Source: CAWCFV01 sp963794995
GTDB lineage: Bacteria > Actinomycetota > Actinomycetes > JACCUZ01
Length of the DNA stretch: 64,000 bases
Direction: 5' to 3'
Assembly: GCA_963794995.1 (NCBI GenBank)
Contig: CAWCFV010000002.1
Coordinates: 930,001 to 994,000 of the forward strand
Shown: positions 18,622-25,896 of the stretch, piece after piece
Position numbering within the stretch: the first letter of the stretch is position 1
Layout: each line of letters begins with the position of its first letter
Translations under genes and position numbers: made by a program
Notes under the pieces: generated by a model
Seen by the model: only the letters and a program-made list of their open reading frames with translations
Told to the model about the DNA's origin: nothing
The model's database searches: none

Positions 18622-19440
18622 GTGCCCGCTCGTCACGGCCTCGGCCTGCTCCTCGCCGCGGGCGGCCTCGCGGTCACCGCCGTGGTCCAGGCGCCGCCCG
18701 CGTCAGCCCGCACCGGCTGCGTGCCACCACCGGTCGCCCACCGCGGCGACTCCGCCCGCGCACCGGAGAACACGCTGCCGGCCTTCCGCAAGGCGCTGGC
18801 CGCCGGAGTCCGGCGGGTGGAGATGGACGTGCGCTTCACCGGGGGGGACGTGCCCGTGCTGATGCACGACGCCACGGTCGACCGCACCACGAACGGTTCC
18901 GGCGAGGTCGGCTCGCTCAGCCTCGAGCAGGTCCGCTCCCTCGACGCCGGCCGGTGGTTCGGACGCGCGTACCGCGGCACCCGGGTCCCCTCCCTGTACC
19001 AGGCGCTCTCGCTGGTCCGGCGCAAGGGCGGCTACGCGATGCTCGAGCTCAAGACGCTGCCCAGCCCGGCACAGATGACCCAGCTCCTCGACCGCGTGCG
19101 CTGGCTGTCGATGACCCGCCGCGTCACCGTCACCAGCTTCGACGGGCCGACGATCACCGCGGTCCGGCAGGCGGCCCCCGGCCTGCGGACGGCGATCATC
19201 GACAACCCCCGCTACCGCCCTCCGGAGTCCGTCCTGCAGTTCGGCCGGACCTACCTGGTCAGCTCCGACTCGGTCACCGAGTCCCGGGCGGCCCGCTGGC
19301 GCCGGGCCGGCATCGCCGTCCGGCCGTGGACCGTCGACACCGTCCGGGGCTGGCGGCGGATGGCCCACGACAAGGCCGAGGCCGTGGTCACGAACCGCCC
19401 GGCGGCCTACCTCGCCTGGGCCCGCAGCCGCTGCCGCTGA
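18622..19440 (+). CDS. Secreted glycerophosphodiester phosphodiesterase
   Basis: The enzyme hydrolyses glycerophosphodiesters to glycerol-3-phosphate and an alcohol. The 272-residue protein has a cleavable signal peptide (LGLLLAAGGLAVTAVVQAPPASA, residues 7-29). The GDPD catalytic set follows: H40-R-G-D, E49-N, E67-x-D69 and H82 in LMHDATVDRTTNG. It ends with a TIM-barrel closing segment AVVTNRPAAYL. GTG 18622 follows a weak G-rich site. It lies 44 bp after zur but looks like a separate gene. The stop codon is part of the terminator hairpin shared with the VOC gene. Confidence 0.88.
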   Translation: MPARHGLGLLLAAGGLAVTAVVQAPPASARTGCVPPPVAHRGDSARAPENTLPAFRKALAAGVRRVEMDVRFTGGDVPVLMHDATVDRTTNGSGEVGSLSLEQVRSLDAGRWFGRAYRGTRVPSLYQALSLVRRKGGYAMLELKTLPSPAQMTQLLDRVRWLSMTRRVTVTSFDGPTITAVRQAAPGLRTAIIDNPRYRPPESVLQFGRTYLVSSDSVTESRAARWRRAGIAVRPWTVDTVRGWRRMAHDKAEAVVTNRPAAYLAWARSRCR

Positions 19441-19491
19441 GGGCAGGCGCCTCGACGCCGCAGCCGCGCGGAGCGCCCGGACCTGCCCTCA
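19438..19491. terminator. Bidirectional terminator spanning both stop codons of convergent genes
   Basis: The arms TGAGGGCAGG and CCTGCCCTCA form a perfect 10-bp stem. The left arm begins with the TGA of the GDPD gene and the right arm ends with the complement of the VOC gene's TGA. The 34-base loop is GC-rich, and there is no U tract. Confidence 0.6.
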
Positions 19492-20211
19492 CGACCGGGC
19501 GGGCAGCACGCAGAACTCGTTCCCGGACGGGTCCGCGTAGTGCCGCCACGGCAGCTCGCCCCACTCCGGGTGGTGCTCACGGCGGCCGCCGCGCTGGGCG
19601 ATACCGGCCTCGACGGAGTCGGGGTCGTCCCTTGTCTCGAGCCGGATGTCGAGGTGCAGCCGGTTCTTGGCCGTCCCCTTGCGGGCCGGCTCGCGGCACA
19701 GCTCGAGAAGCGGACCGAGCCGCGACGGGTGGCGCAGCGAGCGGGGCGCGACCCCGGCCACGTCGGTCCAGCCGGTCAGCCAGGTCCAGAGCTCCGCGTC
19801 CCGGTCCGGGTCGGCGGAGTCGAGCGGCAGCGCCGCGACGGGGCCGGTGCCGGTGTAGGCCGCTCGGTCCTCCATGACGCAGCAGGGATTGCCCTCGGGG
19901 TCGGCGAGCACCACCCACGGCACGTCGCCCTGACCGATGTCGAGGTGCCGCGCGCCCAGCCCGAGCAGCCGCTCGACCTCCTCGGCCTGCCGGGTCCCTC
20001 CCCGCAGGTCCAGGTGGAGTCTCGGCGGCCCGGGCGGCGACTCGGGGACCCGCTGGAAGCACAGGTCGAGCACCGGTCCGCCCTCGACGGTGAGCCGCGT
20101 CTCGAAGCCGTCCGGCTCGTCGGTCAGCCGCTCGCCGCCGACCACCGCCTCCCAGAACCGGCCCAGCCGCTGCGGGTCGACGGCGTCGACGACGAGGTTC
20201 TCCAGGTACAC
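19489..20211 (-). CDS. Two-domain VOC (glyoxalase-like) protein
   Basis: The protein has 240 residues with two tandem Glyoxalase_6-like domains. The first (residues 1-115) has ENLVVDAVDPQRLGRFW, then PRLHLDLRGG, then PWVVLADPEGNPCCVM. The second (about 125-240) has the degenerate mate LDSADPDRDAELWTWLTGW, NRLHLDIRLE, and WRHYADPSGNEFCVLP. Proteins of this type are common in actinobacteria, and some bind toxic compounds such as bleomycin-like drugs, but no function is known here. It shares a terminator with the GDPD gene. Confidence 0.8.
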   Translation of the reverse strand: MYLENLVVDAVDPQRLGRFWEAVVGGERLTDEPDGFETRLTVEGGPVLDLCFQRVPESPPGPPRLHLDLRGGTRQAEEVERLLGLGARHLDIGQGDVPWVVLADPEGNPCCVMEDRAAYTGTGPVAALPLDSADPDRDAELWTWLTGWTDVAGVAPRSLRHPSRLGPLLELCREPARKGTAKNRLHLDIRLETRDDPDSVEAGIAQRGGRREHHPEWGELPWRHYADPSGNEFCVLPARS

Positions 20212-20250
20212 GGAGCCACCGTAGGTCCCACCGCCGACGACGTGGGCTGC

Positions 20251-21087
20251 TCAGTCGGGCGGCGTGGTGAGGGCCTCGGGAAGGGCGTTGGGCACCGCGC
20301 CGCCGTAGCGGCGGTCGCGGCCCGCGTAGACCTCGATCGCGTGCCACAGGTGCCGGCGGTCGAAGTCGGGCCACAGGGTGTCGAGGAAGACCATCTCGGC
20401 GTAGGCCGACTGCCACAGCAGGAAGTTGGAGAACCGCTGCTCCCCCGACGACCGCACGAACAGGTCGACGTCAGGGACGTCCGGCTCGTCGAGGTGACGG
20501 GCGATGGCCCGCTCGTCGACCTTCGCCGGGTCCAGTCGGCCGGCCGCCACCTCACGGGCGAGTGCCTGCGCCGCGTCGGCGATCTCGGCGCGGCCGCCGT
20601 AGTTGACGCAGAACTGCACGGTGAGCACGTCGTTGTAGCGGGTCAGCTCCTCCGCCTCCTCGAGCTCGTCGACCACCGAGCGCCAGAGCCGCTTGTGGCG
20701 GCCGGCCCAGCGCACCCGGACCCCGATGGCGTCCAGCTCCTCGCGCCGGCGCCGGATCACCTCGCGGTTGAAGCCCATGAGGAAGCGCACCTCGTCCGGC
20801 GAGCGCTTCCAGTTCTCGGTGGAGAACGCGTACACCGACAGGTGCCTGACGCCGATCTCGACCGCACCGTGGACCACGTCGACCAGCGCCGCCTCACCGG
20901 CCTCGTGCCCCTTGGTGCGCGGCAGGTCCCGCGCCTTCGCCCAGCGGCCGTTGCCGTCCATGACGATCGCCACGTGCCCGGGCACCAGCTCGGGCGGCAG
21001 CGCCGGGGGGCGTACGCCGGTCCGGTGCGGGGTCGGTGCCACCGGGTCGTGACGCCGGGCCTTCGGGCCCCGGGTCGCTCTCCTCAC
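20251..21087 (-). CDS. uppS: Isoprenyl (undecaprenyl/decaprenyl) diphosphate synthase
   Basis: This cis-prenyltransferase makes the lipid carrier for cell-wall synthesis. The 278-residue protein has the catalytic MDGNGRWAK with D44, LSVYAFSTENWKR, and the C-terminal RSSGEQRFSNFLLW substrate-binding segment. GTG 21087 overlaps the recO stop (GTGA) and has GGAG 5 bases upstream; this fits better than ATG 21135, which lies inside recO. recO-uppS coupling is conserved in actinobacteria. Chain length (C50 or C55) cannot be read from the sequence. Confidence 0.92.
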   Translation of the reverse strand: MRRATRGPKARRHDPVAPTPHRTGVRPPALPPELVPGHVAIVMDGNGRWAKARDLPRTKGHEAGEAALVDVVHGAVEIGVRHLSVYAFSTENWKRSPDEVRFLMGFNREVIRRRREELDAIGVRVRWAGRHKRLWRSVVDELEEAEELTRYNDVLTVQFCVNYGGRAEIADAAQALAREVAAGRLDPAKVDERAIARHLDEPDVPDVDLFVRSSGEQRFSNFLLWQSAYAEMVFLDTLWPDFDRRHLWHAIEVYAGRDRRYGGAVPNALPEALTTPPD

Positions 21088-21815
21088 GTGCGCTCCACCA
21101 GGGGCAGCGAGCGCAGGCCGCGCTCGAGGTGCCACTGGAGGTAGGCAGCCACCAGCCCGTTGGCCTCCCGCTGGTGGCGCAGGTCGGTCGCGTCCGCGAC
21201 CGCCCAGTCACCGCTGAGCAGCGCCGCGAGCAGCACGAGGGTGTCCCGGGCCGGGCTCACCGAGCCGGGGGGCCGGCAGCCCCCGCACACCGAGCCACCC
21301 GCGGCGACGTTGACGAACGGGTGCGGCCCGGGCCGGGTACAGCGTGCACAGTCCTCGAACGACGGGGCGTAGCCGGCCACGGACAGAGACCGGAGCAGGA
21401 ACGCGTCGAGCACCAGGCCCGGGGCGTGCGACGCGTCGGACAGCGTGCGCAGGGCGCCGACGAGCAGCAGGTACTGCTGGGTCTGCGGTTCCCTCTCCTC
21501 GGCCGTGAGGCGCTCGGCCGTCTCCAGCATCGCCGTGCCTGCGGTGTACCGGGGGTAGTCGTCGACGATCCGGTCGCCGTACGACGCGAGCGTCTCGGCC
21601 TGCTGCACCACGTCGAGCGAGCGGCCCTCGTAGAGCTGGAGGTCGACGTGGCTGAACGGCTCGAGCCGGGAACCGAACTTCGACCGGGTCCGGCGGACGC
21701 CCTTGCCGACCGCGCGGACCCGGCCGTGGGAGCGGGTCAGCAGGGTGATGATGCGGTCGGCCTCGCCGAGCTTCTGGGTGCGCAGCACGACACCCTCGTC
21801 CCGGTAGAGGCTCAC
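21084..21815 (-). CDS. recO: DNA repair protein RecO
   Basis: RecO promotes RecA loading and strand annealing in the RecFOR pathway. The 243-residue protein has the OB-fold N-terminus (LYRDEGVVLRTQKLGEADRI), VGKGVRRTRSKFGSRLEPFS, and a zinc site C156-x2-C159 with C177-x2-C180. GTG 21815 overlaps the stop of the upstream glycosyltransferase (GTGA), and its own stop overlaps uppS. A weak ribosome binding site suggests that translation depends on coupling. Confidence 0.92.
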   Translation of the reverse strand: MSLYRDEGVVLRTQKLGEADRIITLLTRSHGRVRAVGKGVRRTRSKFGSRLEPFSHVDLQLYEGRSLDVVQQAETLASYGDRIVDDYPRYTAGTAMLETAERLTAEEREPQTQQYLLLVGALRTLSDASHAPGLVLDAFLLRSLSVAGYAPSFEDCARCTRPGPHPFVNVAAGGSVCGGCRPPGSVSPARDTLVLLAALLSGDWAVADATDLRHQREANGLVAAYLQWHLERGLRSLPLVERT

Positions 21816-22984
21816 CTGCCCATTGTGGTGGACGCGGCCCGCTCCAGCAGCGGCACCACCCCGGCGACCGGCGGCAGGTCGGCGATCTCGTCGGCGACTG
21901 CCCGGGCACCGGAGGTGAGCGCCGGGTCCGCCAGCACCCGGCCGAGGAGGCCGGGCACCTCCCCCGCAGCGCCGGGACCACCGTCGGCGACCAGCCCCGC
22001 CCCGACCGCGGCCACCCGGCCGGCGTTGTGCGGCTGGTCGGCGAACAGCGGCAGCACCACCATGGGGACGCCGTAGGAGAGCGCGAGCATGGTGGTGCCG
22101 AGCCCACCGTGCGCGACCATCGCCGCGGCGTGCGGCATCACGTCGCGCTGGGGCCAGAAGCGCTCCGCGTGGACGTTGCCCGGCAGCTCCCCCAGCTCGG
22201 CGGGGTCCCCCGCCCCGCCGGTGGTGAGCAGCACCCGCACCGGCAGGTCGGCGAGCCCGGCCACCACCCGGCGGTAGAGATCCGGGAACAGCCCGACGGC
22301 AGCGGCGACCGTGCCGAAGGTGACGTAGACGAGCGGGCCCTGCGCACCGGGCCACCAGTCGGGCAGCTCGGCGGGAGGTCCGTCGCCGAGCGGCTCCCGG
22401 AACCTCGCCGGCGCCGTCGCGCCGTCGGCGGCCGGCCCGTCGAGGGACGCCGGCACGAGGGTGACCCGCGGGGCAGCCCGCAGGCCGGCGAGCCCCGGCG
22501 CCGCGCCGAGGGCGACGAGCGGCTGCTCCACGACGGACGGGACGTCCATGAACGAGCTGGTGCCGGTGTTGACCTGCACGTGCGGGATGCCGAGGGCCTC
22601 GGCCGCCAGGTAGGAGCCGAGCTCCGCCGTCTCGCGCAGCACGACGTCGGGACGCCAGCCGGCCATCGCGTCGGTCAGGCCCGGCAGCGCCGCACCGGCG
22701 TCGAGCCGGGCGAAGACCTCGCGCACGACGACGAGGTTGCCGGCCTCGATCTCGGCCGCGGAGGCACCGTCGAGGGTCGGCAGGCTCGCGAAGACGGCAC
22801 CGCTCTGCTCGGCCGGCACGTCGGCGAACGGCAGGTGGGCGAAGCCGGCGGCCTGCACCGAACCGGCGAAGCCGGCCGCCGCGGCGACCCGCACGTCGTG
22901 CCCGGCGTCCCGGCAGGCTCGGGCGAAGGGCAGCAGCGGCTCGAAGTGGCCGGTGTTCGACGTCGTCGCGACCAGGACCCTCAT
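21812..22984 (-). CDS. UGT-like (MGT/EryCIII-type) glycosyltransferase
   Basis: The protein has 390 residues and a GT-B fold. The N-terminus MRVLVATTSNTGHFEPLLPFARA is the acceptor-binding start of the macrolide-type glycosyltransferase family, and the C-terminal donor site includes MPHAAAMVAHGGLGTTMLAL and GVPMVVLPLFADQPHNAGRV. Such enzymes glycosylate small hydrophobic acceptors. No secondary-metabolite cluster is present. It is translationally coupled to recO. ATG 22984 was chosen over GTG 22996. Confidence 0.83.
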   Translation of the reverse strand: MRVLVATTSNTGHFEPLLPFARACRDAGHDVRVAAAAGFAGSVQAAGFAHLPFADVPAEQSGAVFASLPTLDGASAAEIEAGNLVVVREVFARLDAGAALPGLTDAMAGWRPDVVLRETAELGSYLAAEALGIPHVQVNTGTSSFMDVPSVVEQPLVALGAAPGLAGLRAAPRVTLVPASLDGPAADGATAPARFREPLGDGPPAELPDWWPGAQGPLVYVTFGTVAAAVGLFPDLYRRVVAGLADLPVRVLLTTGGAGDPAELGELPGNVHAERFWPQRDVMPHAAAMVAHGGLGTTMLALSYGVPMVVLPLFADQPHNAGRVAAVGAGLVADGGPGAAGEVPGLLGRVLADPALTSGARAVADEIADLPPVAGVVPLLERAASTTMGR

Positions 22985-23085
22985 GTCGACCCCCACCCCG
23001 GCCCGGGCGGGCCGGTCCCGACGATAGGGACCCGGCCGGGAGCCGGCCAGGCGTTTCCCGGGTCGGGCTCTGGCATCGTCGGGGC

Positions 23086-24342
23086 ATGACGGTGCACGCG
23101 ATCGTGGGAGCGACCCTTGCCGACGGCAGCGTCGTCGACGTGGTGGTCGACGGTGACCGGGTCGTCGAGGTGGTCCAGGCCGGCCACGGCACGACCGGGC
23201 AGGGGGCCGGGCAGGTGACCGAACGGCTGGACGCCGGCGGCGGGCTGCTGCTGCCGGCGTACGTCGACACCCACGTGCACCTGGACAAGGCGCTCATCCG
23301 CGACCAGCTGGCCGAGCACGACGGCACCCTGCAGGGAGCCATCGGCGCGATCCACGCAGCCAAGCGCGGCTACGACGTCGAGGACGTCCGGCGCCGGGCG
23401 AGAGAGGTGATCGAGTCCTCGGTGCTCACCGGCACCACCCGGCTGCGCAGCCACGTCGACGTCGACACGATCGGGGGCCTGGTGCCGCTGGCGGGTGTCC
23501 TCGCCGCCGCCCGGGACTGCGCCGACCTCGCCGAGGTCGTGCTGATCGCGTTCCCTCAGGAGGGCATCCTCCGTGACCCGGGCACCGCCGGGCTGATGGC
23601 CGAGGCGATGACCGCCGGGGCGACCGTCGTCGGCGGCATGCCGCACTGGGAGCGGGGCGAGCACGACCAGCGCGAGCACGTCCGGTTCTGCTTCGACCTG
23701 GCCCAGCGCCACGACGCGGACGTCGACATGCACGTCGACGAGACCGACGACGGCTCGGTGCGCACGCTCGCGATGGTCGTCGAGGAGACCGAGCGCCGTG
23801 GCTGGGAGGGGCGGGTGACCGTCGGCCACGTCTGCGCGCTCGCCGCGGCGGACGACGCCTACGCGGACGACGTGATCGCCGGGTGCGCGCGAGCCGGTGT
23901 CACGGTGGTGTCCAACCCGGTGACCAACCTGGTCCTTCAGGGTCGAGGCGACCGCGGCCTGGTCCGCCGGGGTACGACCCGGGTCCGCGAGCTGATGGCC
24001 GCCGGCGTCCCGGTCGCGTTCGGCCAGGACTGCGTGCGGGACGGCTTCTACCCGTTCGGCCGCGGCGACCTGCTCGAGGTCGCCCTCGTCTCGGCGCACG
24101 CCGCACACCTCGCGACCGTCGACGAGCAGCACGCGGCCCTCGCCGCCGTGACGACGGTCCCCGCGGCGGCCTGGCGCCTGGGCTCGGCCTACGGCGTCGC
24201 CCCGGGGGCCCGCGCCGACCTCCAGCTCTACTCCGCGTCGACCTGGCCGGAGGTGCTGCGGCTGCAGGACCCGCCGCGGCACGTCTGGTTCCGGGGGCGC
24301 GAGATCGCCCGCACCACGGTCACCCGCGCACTGCTGCGCTGA
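23086..24342 (+). CDS. CodA-like amidohydrolase (cytosine-deaminase family)
   Basis: The protein has 418 residues of the metal-dependent amidohydrolase superfamily. H63-x-H65 in DTHVHLDKAL, the His of DMHVDETDD, the His in VGHVCALAAAD, and the catalytic Asp in FGQDCVRDGFYPFG follow the cytosine-deaminase pattern. Substrates in this subgroup include cytosine, isoguanine and related cyclic compounds; the choice here is open. The last codons and the stop are inside a long hairpin (24307-24355). Divergent from the glycosyltransferase gene. Confidence 0.85.
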   Translation: MTVHAIVGATLADGSVVDVVVDGDRVVEVVQAGHGTTGQGAGQVTERLDAGGGLLLPAYVDTHVHLDKALIRDQLAEHDGTLQGAIGAIHAAKRGYDVEDVRRRAREVIESSVLTGTTRLRSHVDVDTIGGLVPLAGVLAAARDCADLAEVVLIAFPQEGILRDPGTAGLMAEAMTAGATVVGGMPHWERGEHDQREHVRFCFDLAQRHDADVDMHVDETDDGSVRTLAMVVEETERRGWEGRVTVGHVCALAAADDAYADDVIAGCARAGVTVVSNPVTNLVLQGRGDRGLVRRGTTRVRELMAAGVPVAFGQDCVRDGFYPFGRGDLLEVALVSAHAAHLATVDEQHAALAAVTTVPAAAWRLGSAYGVAPGARADLQLYSASTWPEVLRLQDPPRHVWFRGREIARTTVTRALLR

Positions 24343-24355
24343 CCGTGGTGCGGGC
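24307..24355. terminator. Long bidirectional terminator hairpin overlapping a coding 3' end
   Basis: The arms GCCCGCACCACGGTC and GACCGTGGTGCGGGC form a perfect 15-bp stem, and a second 5-bp stem GCGCA / TGCGC sits inside its loop. The left arm codes for the last residues of the amidohydrolase, and the stop codon lies at the start of the right arm. The convergent secreted-protein gene ends 12 bases beyond it. Confidence 0.65.
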
Positions 24356-24367
24356 GCCGGCCGGGCG

Positions 24368-24952
24368 TCAGCCCCGCTCCACCCAGGGGGTGAAGCTGTT
24401 CGGGGTGCCGAGCCAGTCGACCTCGGTGCTCGGCGCGGCGCTGCCCTCGGGGACGAGCTCGGCGCCGGTCTTGACCTCGACGCGGACCGCGTCGGGGGTG
24501 CCGATGACCACCTGGTCGATGTCGATCCGGGCCACGTCCTTGACGTAGTCCAGGCGCATGACGTACGTGCCGCCGTGCAGCGGGACCTGCCTGGTCCCCG
24601 CGGCCTGGAATCCCTTCGCCTTGAGCAGCGCGTAGTCCGCCCCCTCGAAGGTGCCGCCGGTGAAGACGTACTCCGGGCCCTTGCGAGCGCGGTCGGTGTC
24701 CAGGAAGACCGAGATGCTGCTGCCGCTGCGGAACGAGCGCACCAGGTCCCGGTGGACGACCTTGATCCGCAGCCGTTCCTCGCCGTTGACGACGCGGACC
24801 TTGCGGATGTCTGCGCCCTGGGACATGTCGCCACGGGCGTCGGTGAAGACCGACGTCGCCGCCATGGCCGGGGTCGCGAGAACGGTGATGCCGAGAGCGG
24901 ACACCGCAGCGGCCCCAGCCACTCGCCGTGCCGCGGTCATGAAGGTGGTCAA
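24368..24952 (-). CDS. Secreted protein of unknown function
   Basis: The protein has about 194 residues. It has a signal peptide (AARRVAGAAAVSALGITVLA, then a TPAMAA cleavage site) and a mature domain with VFTDARGDMSQGADIRKVRV, LRIKVVHRDL, SISVFLDTDRARKGPEY and a C-terminal beta-rich part. The pattern resembles small exported beta-sandwich proteins, but no named family was recognised. TTG 24952 was chosen because AGAGGAG lies 5 bases upstream; ATG 24940 would be 17 bases from that site. It shares the hairpin at 24307-24355 with the convergent amidohydrolase gene. Confidence 0.65.
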   Translation of the reverse strand: MTTFMTAARRVAGAAAVSALGITVLATPAMAATSVFTDARGDMSQGADIRKVRVVNGEERLRIKVVHRDLVRSFRSGSSISVFLDTDRARKGPEYVFTGGTFEGADYALLKAKGFQAAGTRQVPLHGGTYVMRLDYVKDVARIDIDQVVIGTPDAVRVEVKTGAELVPEGSAAPSTEVDWLGTPNSFTPWVERG

Positions 24953-25080
24953 CGTGACTCCTCTGTCGGGTGCGCCCCACGGTGAGGCGTCAGAGAGGAG
25001 GACCCGCGATGACAGCCCCCGGTTGCAGCCCCTCACGTGACCTGCCTCACACGACGTCTCGGGAGTGCCAGGATGCCGAC

Positions 25081-25896
25081 ATGACGGGGATCCTGCTCGC
25101 CCGGCTGGAGTCGTACTACGACAGCGTGCCGCGGCGCTTCGCGCGCACCGAGGAGTGCGGCCCGTTCACGCTGTTCCTCGGTGAGCCGGGTGGGTGGACC
25201 TACTACGCCCGGCCACGGCTCGGCGGTGCCGGTCCCTTCACGGCCGACGACGTGACGACGGCGGCGGCCCGGCTGGCCGACAGCGATCTTCCGCAGAGCC
25301 TCGAGTGGGTGCACGAGACGACGCCGACCCTGGTCGACGCGGTCCGGGCCACCGGGCTGTTCGAGCTCGAAGAGCTTCCGCTGCTCGCCGTCGACGGCAA
25401 CCTGACGGTGACCGCTCCCCCGCTCCCCGGCGGTGTCACCGTCCGGCTGCTCGGCCCCGACGACGCTGACGCCGTCGCGGCCGCCCGAGCCGTGAGCGAG
25501 GTGGGCTTCGCCTCGGAGGGCACCGCCCGCGGCGACGCCGGACCGGACGCCCGTGACGCACGGACCGCCCCCGCCCAGCAGCGCGTCCTCGACCTGCTGG
25601 CCGAGGGCGCGGTCCGCATCGCGGCGGCCGAGCACGAGGCACTCGGCCCGCTGGCCACCGGCCGGACGATCCCGATCCGTGGTGTCGCCGAGGTGATGGG
25701 CGTCGCGACCCTGCCGTCGGCGCGGCGGCAGGGCCTGGGCGCGGCGGTCACCGCTGCCCTGGTCGACGACGCCCGCGGGCTCGGGCTCAGCACCGTGTTC
25801 CTCACCGCGTCGTCACCCGAGGTCGCGCGGATCTACGCCGGCATCGGCTTCCGGCGGGTGGCCACCGCCTGGGTGGCGGAGCCCCCCGCCCGCTAG
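25081..25896 (+). CDS. GNAT-family N-acetyltransferase
   Basis: The protein has 271 residues. The N-terminal half is divergent, and the C-terminal GNAT domain has GVAEVMGVATLPSARRQGLG followed by AAVTAALVDDARGLG and FLTASSPEVARIYAGIGFRR, the usual acetyl-CoA loop and C-terminal strand. The substrate is unknown. ATG 25081 has CAGGA 10 bases upstream. The gene end overlaps the end of convergent leuA by 4 bp. Confidence 0.8.
   Translation: MTGILLARLESYYDSVPRRFARTEECGPFTLFLGEPGGWTYYARPRLGGAGPFTADDVTTAAARLADSDLPQSLEWVHETTPTLVDAVRATGLFELEELPLLAVDGNLTVTAPPLPGGVTVRLLGPDDADAVAAARAVSEVGFASEGTARGDAGPDARDARTAPAQQRVLDLLAEGAVRIAAAEHEALGPLATGRTIPIRGVAEVMGVATLPSARRQGLGAAVTAALVDDARGLGLSTVFLTASSPEVARIYAGIGFRRVATAWVAEPPAR

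Noticed and set aside
21084..23363. A 759-codon frame that would extend recO upstream
   Set aside because: The upstream part is out of frame with the glycosyltransferase, which is clearly coding; RecO homology starts at GTG 21815.
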